Source: DTU013 sp964512095 (lineage in GTDB: Bacteria > Bacillota > Clostridia > Acetivibrionales > DTU013). From it: 64,000 nt of DNA. Position numbers and translations under genes: made by a program. The notes under the pieces are model-generated. The model had not been told where the DNA came from. It was given only the letters and a program-made list of their open reading frames with translations, and ran no database searches. Below are positions 18,835 to 27,228 of the stretch, piece after piece. The stretch is from positions 1 through 64,000 of the forward strand of contig CAZEIH010000011.1 of assembly GCA_964512095.1 (NCBI GenBank). The letters run 5' to 3'. Position 1 is the first letter of the stretch. Each line of letters begins with the position of its first letter.

Positions 18835-19036
18835 GGTGCCAGGCACGTCACTTAGACACTTATTTCATTCCGGCTTTGCGGTAGAATGCGCGAAGCGCGT
18901 TACGGCTAAAGTGAGGTGACAGGCACCGCACTTTAGCACACTTTAGCACATATTTATAAGTGACTAAATATCGTGACAGGCACCACACTTAGTCACTTAT
19001 TGAGAAACGCTGGTCACATGCCGGCTTTGCGGTAGA
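18834..19036. repeat. CAGGCAC direct-repeat array with duplicated araC 3' end
   Basis: Three related units begin GTGCCAGGCACG (18836), GTGACAGGCACCG (18915) and GTGACAGGCACCA (18974), each followed by CACTTAG-like sequence. The first unit continues into CCGGCTTTGCGGTAGAA (about 18871), a copy of the last codons of the AraC gene at about 19020. This indicates a local duplication of about 60 bp. The block also contains GCGCGAAGCGCG, a small palindrome. Confidence 0.7.
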
Positions 19037-19865
19037 AGGTGGGTGAGCAGCCCTTTACTCTTTTGAATATCCTGTTGAAGGTGGGAAGGCTGTTGAAGCC
19101 TGATTCCATAGCAATATCCAAAACCGGCATTTCAGTAGATTTGAGCAGCTTTTCAGCATGCTTGATCCTGTATGTATTTAGATAGCGGAGGAAGCTTTGG
19201 CCTGTATACTCTTTGAATAACCTTGAGAAATAATATTCACTAAAGCCGGCTGCATTAGAGGCGTCTTTTAGTGTAACCGGAAGAGGAAAGTTGTTTTTTA
19301 TGTACTCAAAGGCTTTGTTTATCTGTTGTAGTCCCGCTATTTTTTTGCTGTTGCTTTTATTGCCGTAGAGAAAGTATTTCATATGGTTTCTGGATATCAG
19401 GACTATTATATCGAATATTCTGGCATTTAAGGACAGAGCGTAAGCATAATCCTTGTTTTCATGCTCTCTAATAAGCTGTAGAATGCACATTTCCACTGAA
19501 CTTTGCAGGCCTGGATCTTCGGTTCTGCAAATCTTTGCAGTCCTTTCCATAAAAGGAGTTATACCATTTATGCCGCCGAATCCGTCAAGAGTTGAGATGT
19601 TGAACTGTATGAAATATTGCCTGCCATTGTTACTGCAGGTGGTTATTTCATGGATTTCTCCGGTGGGTATCAAAAGCATATCACCATCGGACAAAGAGTA
19701 TTCTGAGCCTGAGACGCTTATGCTACAGGCGCCGGAGGCATTATATACCAGCTCTATTGCGTTGTGCCAGTGCATGGGGTATTGCATCTCGCTAGTATTC
19801 TCAACCAGACGAAACGGATAATGTTCAGTGAATATGTCTTTTTCATGAAGGCCTTCAAGTTTCAT
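19014..19865 (-). CDS. AraC family regulator with cupin sensor domain
   Basis: A 283-residue transcription factor. The N-terminal cupin domain (residues about 15-130, MHWHNAIELVYNASG, LSDGDMLLIPTGEIHE) probably binds a sugar. The C-terminal pair of helix-turn-helix motifs spans about 180-280 (LKDASNAAGFSEYYFSRLFKEY, VLDIAMESGFNSLPTFNRIFK). GAGAGGAGGTG precedes ATG 19865; longer in-frame starts would lie in the dispersed repeat and are rejected. It lies about 640 bp downstream of the GH3 gene on the same strand, so control of GH3 is plausible but unproven. Confidence 0.9.
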   Translation of the reverse strand: MKLEGLHEKDIFTEHYPFRLVENTSEMQYPMHWHNAIELVYNASGACSISVSGSEYSLSDGDMLLIPTGEIHEITTCSNNGRQYFIQFNISTLDGFGGINGITPFMERTAKICRTEDPGLQSSVEMCILQLIREHENKDYAYALSLNARIFDIIVLISRNHMKYFLYGNKSNSKKIAGLQQINKAFEYIKNNFPLPVTLKDASNAAGFSEYYFSRLFKEYTGQSFLRYLNTYRIKHAEKLLKSTEMPVLDIAMESGFNSLPTFNRIFKRVKGCSPTFYRKAGM

Positions 19866-19901
19866 ATGCACACCTCCTCTCAAATTAATGAGAGCTTTTT
19901 T

Positions 19902-20026
19902 AGTCAATTCGCTTCGCTCAGGGAGTCAGGTGGAGACTGAAATCCACCTGACCAAGGAAGTTAATTAATTCGTCTGTGATTATCGCCGACCTATAGAGGT
20001 CGGCATCTTCTGAAGACATATATAAA
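19902..20026 (+). repeat. Dispersed paired-hairpin repeat, copy 3 (longest form)
   Basis: Full 125-bp copy in forward orientation. Hairpin 1 is CAGGTGGA..TCCACCTG, followed by GACCAAGGAAGTTAATTAATTCG, then hairpin 2 GCCGACC-TATA-GGTCGGC and the palindrome TCTTCTGAAGA. It sits in the leader of the AraC gene. The rest of 20027-20505 holds only AT-rich sequence plus the stem-loop at 20451. Confidence 0.88.
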
Positions 20027-20450
20027 TGCGGAAACTCGGACTCGGTACATTTTTCACTTTTAATGTCCGTTTACCTCAGATAGTGTTTTGCAACATCTTT
20101 CATAAGCTACCTTATACTATCCAATTTTAGCAGAAGGAAGGGTTGTCCGCAATGCTGGTGCAAATAGCATACCTTAAGCATATAAACTATGAACATAATT
20201 TCAGCGGGTCAGGTAGTATGCTTAAATATGCAAGTAAAGGCTGCTCAATTGGTAATAGTGAATGAGTTCTTGCATTATGAGTAACATAACACAAGAGGCG
20301 ATAGCATTATCACTGCCATACTGAGATTTTGGGGTACATCACTTGCAGAATACACCACATAAGTAGCAGATTTGAGCAGTCCATTAATTATTCCTCCCCC
20401 ACAATTATTTCCCAAGTACTGACAGACTTGAGGCCGTTGCGACCCCACAA

Positions 20451-20482
20451 CAAAGTCCTGCTTCAAACGAAGCAGGACTTTG
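20451..20482. terminator. Strong stem-loop 3' of GH3
   Basis: A perfect 14-bp stem (CAAAGTCCTGCTTC / GAAGCAGGACTTTG) with an AAAC loop, 24 bp past the GH3 stop codon on the minus strand. No U-tract follows, so it may be a transcript-end stabiliser or a weak terminator. Confidence 0.5.
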
Positions 20483-20505
20483 TGCTACTGTACCATAAAA
20501 TAATA

Positions 20506-22677
20506 TCAGTACTTCATTTCCATTTTGGCTCCGGTTACCTCGAAGGAAGCCTTTAGTACCGAAGTGCCAGTTAGCTTCAGGCTCCGCGCGTCAGGCTGGC
20601 TACCACCAATGTACACCTCGAAGACACCGGGCTCTAGTATTGCTTTGCCGTCGTTGTCTATCAGTGCCATTTGCCTGGGGGTCAATCTAAAGCTGACATC
20701 CTTCTCACAGCCCGGCTCTAGGAAGAGCTTCCTTATACCAGCAAGCTGCCATTTTGGCACATCGACACTGGCTTCCACATCATTTAGGTAAAGCTGGACG
20801 GTTTCCTGTACAGCAATGTTGCCAATATTCTTGACTGCGGCGCTGCAGATGACAGACTCGCCAGCTTTGACCTGTTTTGTGACCTTGATGTTGCTATATT
20901 CGAATTTAGTATAGCTCAAACCGTAACCAAAAGGATATAGGGCTTCGTTTTCCATATACCTATAGGTTCTGTTTTTCATTGAGTAATCGCTGAAATCTGG
21001 CAGTTCCTCTGAGCTGGCATAGAATGTAACAGGCAATCTTCCAGAAGGACTGCATCCGCCAAACAGAACTGATGCCACTGCTTCTCCGCCGCGGCCTCCG
21101 GGATACCATGCCTGAAGAATGGCAGGTATGTGCTCGTCAGCCCATTTTACTGCCAGGGCGCTGCCTGACATAAGTACTAGTACAATAGGCTTACCCGTGG
21201 CATAGATCTTCTCTAGTAATTCCTGCTGTAACCCTGGCAGATTGAGATCTGGCTTGTCGCCACTGGCAAACTCATTTCCTGTGTCGCCTTCCTCACCCTC
21301 CAATGTTGCATCGAGTCCCAGGCACATAACCACCACATCGGATCTTTCGGCCACCGCTAGTGCTTCTCCGAATATGTCTCGGGGAGCGGTGAGGAATGAG
21401 GACTTTTCTTTGTAAAGTGGGCAGCCCATTGAGTAGTATACCCTTGTATCTTCGTCAACAGAAGCTCTTATGCCATCCAAAACTGTTACGTATCTGTCCG
21501 AGGTGCCAAAATAGTTACCCTGGAGAGCATCTACGCTATTGGCATTGGGGCCTATTACAGCTATTGACTTGAGTTTACTCTTGTCAAGAGGGAGAAGGTT
21601 TCCTTTGTTTTTTAGTAAGACCATAGTTTTTTTTGCGACCTCAACAGAGAAGTCACTATGCTCCTTGCAGCTGTTAACTTCATATGGGATATTACTATAT
21701 GCTACGTTTTCGGGAGCGTCGAACATGCCCAGTTTCATTCTAGTGACGAAAAGTCTTGTAACAGCACGGTCTATGTCAGCTTCACTGACAAGGCCTTCCT
21801 TGTGAGCTATCAGAAGATTCACATATAAATTGCCACAGTTAACATCGCATCCATTCTTAAGTGCCATTGCTACGGATTCAGGAGCAGTCTTTGTCACCAT
21901 ATGACCTTCGTGAAAGTCCTTGATTGCCCAACAATCTGATGTGACATGTCCTTTAAAGCCCCACTCGTCTCGCAATATGTCTATAAGTAGAGTCTTGCTT
22001 CCGCAGCAGGGCTCACCATTTGTCCTGTTGTAGGCACCCATAACAGATTCTACGTCTGCCTCTTGTACCAGATCCTTAAATGCAGGCAGATAGGTTTCTC
22101 GCATATCCTTTTGGGATGCTATCGCATTAAAGCTGTGTCTTTCACCCTCAGGCCCGCTATGAACCGCAAAGTGTTTAGCACAGGCTGCTGCCTTCATATG
22201 TTTTGGGTCGTTTCCTTGTATACCTTTTACAAAGGCCACTCCAAGTCTGCCGGTAAGGTAGGGATCCTCGCCGTAGGTCTCGTGGCCTCGACCCCATCTA
22301 GGATCTCTGAATATATTTACGTTGGGTGACCAGAAGGTAAGTCCTTTATATATGTCGTGATCGCCTTTTCGAATGTTTTCGTGGTATTTGGCTCTTCCTT
22401 CAGTTGAGGTAACATCGGCTACCTTAAATATTAAATCCTCATCGAAGGTGGCGGCCATACCTATAGCCTGAGGGAACATAGTAGCAACGCCTGCCCGAGC
22501 AACTCCGTGGAGAGCTTCGTTCCACCAGTTGTATGCCGGGATTCCGAGTCTGGGGATGGCTGGTGCCCCATGGAGCATCTGCGTTACTTTCTCCTCTAAT
22601 GTCATGTGAGATACAAGGTCCTTTGCCCGTTCTTCAATACTAAGGTTTTCATCTAGAAAAGCTTGCTTGTTTTCCAT
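20506..22677 (-). CDS. GH3 family beta-xylosidase/beta-glucosidase
   Basis: A 723-residue exo-glycosidase. The N-terminal TIM barrel includes YNWWNEALHGVARAG, typical of GH3 beta-xylosidases, and the nucleophile Asp in HVTSDCWAIKDF (about residue 245). The alpha/beta sandwich domain has the acid/base region LEGEEGDTGNEF and WYPGGRGGEAVASVLFG, and a C-terminal FN3-like domain starts near residue 610. No signal peptide, so it acts on imported oligosaccharides. AAAGGAG precedes ATG 22677, and a TATAAT on the minus strand (22707-22702) may be its -10. Probably the xylan-side partner of GH39 and GH43; glucosidase activity cannot be excluded. Confidence 0.92.
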   Translation of the reverse strand: MENKQAFLDENLSIEERAKDLVSHMTLEEKVTQMLHGAPAIPRLGIPAYNWWNEALHGVARAGVATMFPQAIGMAATFDEDLIFKVADVTSTEGRAKYHENIRKGDHDIYKGLTFWSPNVNIFRDPRWGRGHETYGEDPYLTGRLGVAFVKGIQGNDPKHMKAAACAKHFAVHSGPEGERHSFNAIASQKDMRETYLPAFKDLVQEADVESVMGAYNRTNGEPCCGSKTLLIDILRDEWGFKGHVTSDCWAIKDFHEGHMVTKTAPESVAMALKNGCDVNCGNLYVNLLIAHKEGLVSEADIDRAVTRLFVTRMKLGMFDAPENVAYSNIPYEVNSCKEHSDFSVEVAKKTMVLLKNKGNLLPLDKSKLKSIAVIGPNANSVDALQGNYFGTSDRYVTVLDGIRASVDEDTRVYYSMGCPLYKEKSSFLTAPRDIFGEALAVAERSDVVVMCLGLDATLEGEEGDTGNEFASGDKPDLNLPGLQQELLEKIYATGKPIVLVLMSGSALAVKWADEHIPAILQAWYPGGRGGEAVASVLFGGCSPSGRLPVTFYASSEELPDFSDYSMKNRTYRYMENEALYPFGYGLSYTKFEYSNIKVTKQVKAGESVICSAAVKNIGNIAVQETVQLYLNDVEASVDVPKWQLAGIRKLFLEPGCEKDVSFRLTPRQMALIDNDGKAILEPGVFEVYIGGSQPDARSLKLTGTSVLKASFEVTGAKMEMKY

Positions 22678-22812
22678 AATTGATTTACTCCTTTATACTG
22701 ATTATACAATATATATTTTAGTCTATTTCCCTACTCTAATACTAGCTTAGTTTTGAAGTAAAGTCATATCAATTCTTGCTGAGCATTGTTCACATTTTGT
22801 CTCCTTAATGCC

Positions 22813-22912
22813 TTTATACATGTATTCAGAAGACACTGATCTCTATAGTACAGCCTTCCTTGGTTAGGTGGAGTTCAGTCCCTACATGACTCCAGAGAAA
22901 AGTGAATTGACT
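22813..22912 (-). repeat. Dispersed paired-hairpin repeat, copy 4 (degenerate)
   Basis: Reverse-orientation copy with several substitutions and loss of the TTAATTAA segment (CAGAAGACACTGATC, CCTTCCTTGGTTAGGTGGAGTTCAGTCC, GAATTGACT ends). It lies between divergent GH3 and yhfC genes. The remainder of 22678-23061 shows no other element. Confidence 0.7.
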
Positions 22913-23061
22913 TAGAGTTGCTAAAGGAATCAAGGCGATGAGACTTGATTTGGTGATAGATAAGAACAGGGAAAGCGAAAGAAAATTTTTCAGCAAATAA
23001 TACCATTTATTTGGGCGAAGTGCTATAATATAGTTTAATAAACTGGGGAGGACAACTTGAT

Positions 23062-23889
23062 ATGAGTAATATGGGTGATATAAGTAATATAAGTAATTTA
23101 TCTATAATATTTATGGCTGTTACTGCTGGGCTTTCAATACTAGTTCCAATAGTCACCATTGCTATTATGGGCGTGAAGAAGAGAATGAACTGGAAGGCAA
23201 TGTTTATTGGGGCTGGCTTTTTCGTAGTGTTTGTAATAATATTGGAATCTTTGTTACACATGGTAGTGCTTGGCACTGATCCCTCCCAGTCGGCTATATA
23301 TAAAAATCCTTGGCTGATGATGTTATATGGAGGCTTTGCAGCAGGTATTTTCGAAGAAACTGCCAGATTAATTTGCTTTAGGTTTATTGTTAAGGTAAAT
23401 AAAAATGAGAGTATTTATACCGGCATTTCATATGGACTTGGACATGGAGGTATCGAAGCGATATTCATTGGCGGACTTGCGGCTGTATCAAACCTGATAA
23501 TGTCAATAATGCACAATTCGGGGTCGCTTGATACCATGACAGTAGTTCTGAGCGGTGAGGAGCTAATCGCATTTAACCAAGGCATTGATATTATCATGAG
23601 TACTGCACCTGATATGTTCCTTTTGTCAGGATTGGAAAGGATGATAGCCCTTGTACTGCAGATATCTCTGTCGTTGTTTGTACTAAAGGCGGTGGCAGAT
23701 AAAAAATGGTGGTACTTTATATATGCAATTCTCATACATGCGGGAATTGATATGTTTGCGGTTCTTTATCAACTGGGCATCATTACCAATGTTTATATTT
23801 TGATAGGTATAATTCTTGTGTTAACTTCAGTAGTGACATTTTTTGCATTCAGGTTTTACAATAGGGATGAGGCGCAGGTTAAGGGCTAG
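23062..23889 (+). CDS. YhfC family intramembrane metalloprotease
   Basis: A 275-residue membrane protein with seven to eight hydrophobic segments. The signature motifs of the YhfC/CAAX-protease-like (ABI-related) family are present: GIFEETARLICFRF near residue 95 and SYGLGHGGIEAIFIGG near residue 133, with a third His in ILIHAGIDMFAVL. GGGGAGGAC precedes ATG 23062. Members are predicted glutamic/zinc intramembrane proteases, and the substrate is unknown. Monocistronic. Confidence 0.85.
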   Translation: MSNMGDISNISNLSIIFMAVTAGLSILVPIVTIAIMGVKKRMNWKAMFIGAGFFVVFVIILESLLHMVVLGTDPSQSAIYKNPWLMMLYGGFAAGIFEETARLICFRFIVKVNKNESIYTGISYGLGHGGIEAIFIGGLAAVSNLIMSIMHNSGSLDTMTVVLSGEELIAFNQGIDIIMSTAPDMFLLSGLERMIALVLQISLSLFVLKAVADKKWWYFIYAILIHAGIDMFAVLYQLGIITNVYILIGIILVLTSVVTFFAFRFYNRDEAQVKG

Positions 23890-23979
23890 TCCTATACAAC
23901 ATACTATTGCATATTTTCCGCCTTTGCATTAATATATTTCACATATATCGTGATTAGTTTGAAGAAAGGTGGAAATTGA

Positions 23980-24918
23980 ATGCCAATTAGAATACCCGAC
24001 AGTTTGCCGGCTGCAGGAGTCCTGGCCGGAGAAAATATATTTATTATGACTGAGGAAAGAGCTGAAAAGCAGGACATTAGGCCTCTGAGTATAGTTTTAC
24101 TCAACCTCATGCCAACGAAAATCGTGACAGAAACCCAATTGCTTAGGCTTATTGGTAATACACCTTTGCAGGTAGATGTTACTTTTTTGCATCCTGAAAC
24201 ACATAAATCGAAGAATACTCCTCAAGAGCATTTAATGAAGTTTTACAATACATTTAGCGAGATAAAGCATAGAAAGTTTGACGGATTGATTATAACTGGT
24301 GCTCCTATAGAACAGATGCCCTTTGAAGAGGTTAACTACTGGGATGAGCTGAAGGAGATAATGGACTGGAGCCTTAATAATGTTTATTCCACCTTCCACA
24401 TATGCTGGGGTGCACAAGCCGGTTTATTTCATCACTACGGGATTCCCAAGCACCCTATTGACGAGAAGATAACGGGAGTATTCGAGCATAGAGTCGTTAA
24501 GAACAATGTGATGTTAATGCGTGGATTTGATGAGAAATTCTACGCTCCTCATTCAAGGTATACCGAGATTAGGAAAGAGGATATCGACAAGGTGGAGGAG
24601 CTGCAGATACTGTCGGATTCTGAAGAGGCCGGGGTATATATAGTTTCTGCATTGAATGGCAGGCAGATATTTGTGACGGGTCACTCTGAATATGATCCGC
24701 TGACTTTGAAAACTGAGTATGATAGGGATGTTTGTAAAGGAATGAATCCCACAACACCCAAAAATTATTTCACAGAGGATGATCCGGAAAAACCACCCAT
24801 TGTCAGATGGAGGGCTCATTCTAACCTGCTGTATGCAAACTGGCTCAACTATTATGTATATCAGGAGACTCCGTTTAACCTTGATGAGCTTGAGGTAGTA
24901 CCCAGGAGAAAAGAGTAA
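23980..24918 (+). CDS. metA: Homoserine O-acyltransferase MetA, predicted acetyl-CoA type
   Basis: First committed step of methionine synthesis: O-acylation of homoserine. A 312-residue full-length protein. The nucleophile is C142 in FHICWGAQAGLFHHYG, and the catalytic His/Glu pair lies in VTGHSEYD. Residue 111 is Glu (GAPIEQM), the residue associated with acetyl-CoA rather than succinyl-CoA use in characterised MetA proteins, so O-acetylhomoserine is the likely product (inference from one residue). GAAAGGTGG precedes ATG 23980. No SAM riboswitch or T-box is visible in the 90-bp leader. Confidence 0.93.
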   Translation: MPIRIPDSLPAAGVLAGENIFIMTEERAEKQDIRPLSIVLLNLMPTKIVTETQLLRLIGNTPLQVDVTFLHPETHKSKNTPQEHLMKFYNTFSEIKHRKFDGLIITGAPIEQMPFEEVNYWDELKEIMDWSLNNVYSTFHICWGAQAGLFHHYGIPKHPIDEKITGVFEHRVVKNNVMLMRGFDEKFYAPHSRYTEIRKEDIDKVEELQILSDSEEAGVYIVSALNGRQIFVTGHSEYDPLTLKTEYDRDVCKGMNPTTPKNYFTEDDPEKPPIVRWRAHSNLLYANWLNYYVYQETPFNLDELEVVPRRKE

Positions 24919-25079
24919 TTAGTATAAGACAGAATAGTCTAATAATTCGGCATGATCGCGATTTGAGATGCCCCCTTATCAGCATTCAGTGGTTATGATA
25001 TTTCTACTGTGTACATTAAGGGGACTTATCAATTTCACGGGGCTATGCCGTTTTCTATTTCATTACAATTGTAATGTGG

Positions 25080-25310
25080 CAACACATACTAGCCGTCTTT
25101 CAGGCATTTGACACCTCTAGCCTCACAATGTTTTGCAACACATACTAGCCGTCTTTCAGGTTTCTGACACCTCTAGCCTCACAATGTTTTACATCACATA
25201 CCAACCGTCTTGCAGGCATTTGAACCCTCTAGCCTCAAAATTGAACTATGGCATCACATGCAAGCTGTCTTGCAGGCTTCTTACCTCATTAGTCTCGCAT
25301 TATTTTACAT
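25080..25310. repeat. Four-unit degenerate tandem repeat of 56-60 bp
   Basis: Units start at about 25080, 25136, 25192 and 25252 and share CACATAC..CCGTCTT-CAGGC and ACCTCTAGCCTC. The first two differ at few positions and the last two are more diverged. The block lies between metA and pstS. A palindrome ATTACAATTGTAAT precedes it at about 25063. Confidence 0.85.
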
Positions 25311-25393
25311 ACATTTAATAATTTCTGTATTTATTCCAAACAATATTTAGGTAAGCTTAAGACATTATAAAGATTATAAGGGGGATGAACAAT

Positions 25394-26251
25394 ATGAAAA
25401 AGCCAATTATTATGGTTTTAGTGGTACTAATGGCTCTTGCTTCTTTTACAGGCTGCACGAGGGGTGGGAATGATGAGATTACAGTAATATCTAGAGAAGA
25501 TGGTTCAGGTACACGAGGAGCGTTTATTGAGCTGTTTGGAATTGAGCAGAAGAACGCTGACGGCAATAAAGTCGACTATACTACCCAAGACGCTGATATC
25601 ACAAACAACACATCAGTCATGATGACATCAGTAGCCGGGAATCCTAAAGCAATAGGCTACATCTCACTGGGCTCGCTGAACAATTCAGTAAAGGCAGCAA
25701 AGATTGATGGAGCAGATGCAAATGTGGAAAATATCAAGTCCGGAGCATACAAGATATCGCGTCCGTTTAACATTGCAACAACAGGCGAAGTAAACGGGCC
25801 TACTCAGGCTTTTATAGACTTCATAATGAGCTCAGACGGTCAGGTCGTCATCGAAAAGAGCGGATATATCAAGGCATCGGATCTAGGGGCTTTTGGTGGA
25901 AGCGCAGTATCTGGCAAAATTGTTGTGGCAGGCTCCTCATCAGTAACACCGGTTATGGAAAAGCTGAAGGAGGCATATATAGCCATAAATCCTAATGCCG
26001 AAATCGAGATACAGCAGAGCGACTCCACGACAGGCATGAATTCGGCATTGGACGGCATCTGCGATATCGGTATGGCATCACGCGAGCTTAAAGACAGCGA
26101 GATAGAAGCAGGACTTACGCCTACAGTAATAGCATTGGACGGCATCGCAGTCATTGTTAATAACGACAGTTCAGCAAGCAATTTCACAAGCGAGCAGGTC
26201 AAGGGTATATTTACTGGCGAGATCACCAAGTGGAGCCAAGTCAATGGCTGA
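25394..26251 (+). CDS. pstS: Phosphate-binding lipoprotein PstS, circularly permuted
   Basis: Extracellular phosphate-binding lipoprotein of the Pst importer, 285 residues. Signal peptide with lipobox SFTGC. The usual domain order is swapped: the part normally found in the second half (ITVISREDGSGTRGAFIELF, residues about 30-160) comes first. The part normally N-terminal follows (KIVVAGSSSVTPVMEKLKEA, IEIQQSDSTTGMNSALDG, IGMASRELK, FTGEITKWSQVNG). Both phosphate-binding loops are present. ATG 25394 is chosen because GGGGG sits directly against ATG 25385. The TGA stop lies within a truncated dispersed repeat copy. First gene of the Pho operon. Confidence 0.88.
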   Translation: MKKPIIMVLVVLMALASFTGCTRGGNDEITVISREDGSGTRGAFIELFGIEQKNADGNKVDYTTQDADITNNTSVMMTSVAGNPKAIGYISLGSLNNSVKAAKIDGADANVENIKSGAYKISRPFNIATTGEVNGPTQAFIDFIMSSDGQVVIEKSGYIKASDLGAFGGSAVSGKIVVAGSSSVTPVMEKLKEAYIAINPNAEIEIQQSDSTTGMNSALDGICDIGMASRELKDSEIEAGLTPTVIALDGIAVIVNNDSSASNFTSEQVKGIFTGEITKWSQVNG

Positions 26252-26296
26252 GGAAGTGACCTATAGAGGTCAGTAGATTCTGAAGACATAGATAAA
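26248..26296 (+). repeat. Dispersed paired-hairpin repeat, copy 5 (right half only)
   Basis: Only the right half is present: CTGAGGAAGTGACC, hairpin GACCTATAGAGGTC, TTCTGAAGACATAGATAAA. The pstS stop codon overlaps its left boundary. Confidence 0.75.
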
Positions 26297-26308
26297 AATC
26301 GCTGGAAC

Positions 26309-26339
26309 CAACAGGGGTAGCGTTACAACCCCCTGTTTT
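26309..26339 (+). terminator. Attenuator-like hairpin between pstS and pstC
   Basis: AACAGGGG-loop-CCCCCTGTT followed by TTTC. A partial terminator here would favour PstS over the membrane components, as seen in many binding-protein operons (inference). Confidence 0.6.
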
Positions 26340-26376
26340 CGCTATTAAGTTCCTCAAAAAGGAGTGTAATCGGGGT

Positions 26377-27228
26377 ATGAAGAAGTTTAAGGAAACCGGA
26401 GCAAAGGTCATTTTCATGCTGGCTGCCTGTTTTTCAATATTGGCTGTAGCACTTATATGTGTATTTCTTTTTGCAAATGGTATCCCCGGGATGGGCAAAA
26501 TAGGTGTGCTGAAATTCTTGACAGGTACCAAATGGAGGCCCGGTAACAACATATACGGGATATTTCCAATGATACTTGGGAGCATCTATGTTACCGCAGG
26601 TGCTCTAATAATAGGTGTACCTACAGGGATTATAACAGCCATATTCATGTCGAGATTCGCATCTAAACGAATTGTGGGGTTCATGAGACAGGCTGTATCC
26701 TTACTGGCGGGCATACCCTCGGTGGTGTATGGATTTTTTGGATTGATGGTAATTGTTCCCTTGATACGCAGTACATTTGGAGGCAATGGAACGAGTATGC
26801 TTGCGGCAAGTATTATTCTGGGAATCATGATACTACCTACAATAATTTCAATCAGCGTACCGGCACTCAATGCAGTGCCCCAAAATTATTACGAAGGGGC
26901 GTTGGCGTTGGGAGCGACACATGAATTGGCGGTATTCAAAATAATTCTTCCGGCGGCTAAATCGGGAGTGACTGCAAGTGTTGTACTTGGCGTTGGTCGT
27001 GCCATAGGAGAAGCCATGGCTGTTATGATGGTGGCAGGGAATCAGGCACGTATGCCAAAAGGAATCCTTCAAGGGGTAAGAACCCTGACAAGCAATATCG
27101 TAATGGAGATGGGATATGCCGCTGATCTGCACCGTGAAGCATTAATAGCTACCGCTGTTGTGCTGTTTGTATTTATTCTAATTATTAACCTCCTATTCTT
27201 AGCATTAAAAAGGAGGGCGAAGATATGA
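26377..27228 (+). CDS. pstC: Phosphate ABC transporter permease PstC
   Basis: Membrane subunit of the high-affinity phosphate importer, 283 residues, about six transmembrane helices. Family signatures: LTGTKWRPGNNIYGIFPMIL, SLLAGIPSVVYGFFGL and the ATPase-contact EAA loop YYEGALALGATHELAVFKIILP. AAAAAGGAG lies about 12 nt before ATG 26377. Overlaps pstA by 4 bp. Confidence 0.95.
   Translation: MKKFKETGAKVIFMLAACFSILAVALICVFLFANGIPGMGKIGVLKFLTGTKWRPGNNIYGIFPMILGSIYVTAGALIIGVPTGIITAIFMSRFASKRIVGFMRQAVSLLAGIPSVVYGFFGLMVIVPLIRSTFGGNGTSMLAASIILGIMILPTIISISVPALNAVPQNYYEGALALGATHELAVFKIILPAAKSGVTASVVLGVGRAIGEAMAVMMVAGNQARMPKGILQGVRTLTSNIVMEMGYAADLHREALIATAVVLFVFILIINLLFLALKRRAKI

Noticed and set aside
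20275..20466. Small ORF in the AraC-GH3 interval
   Set aside because: No ribosome site, unusual composition, overlaps a stem-loop.
23890..23979. SAM or T-box riboswitch before metA
   Set aside because: Leader is short with no conserved core or terminator.
25080..25310. CRISPR-like array
   Set aside because: Units are direct and contiguous without unique spacers; no cas genes in the window. The same applies to the 41-bp array at 44409.
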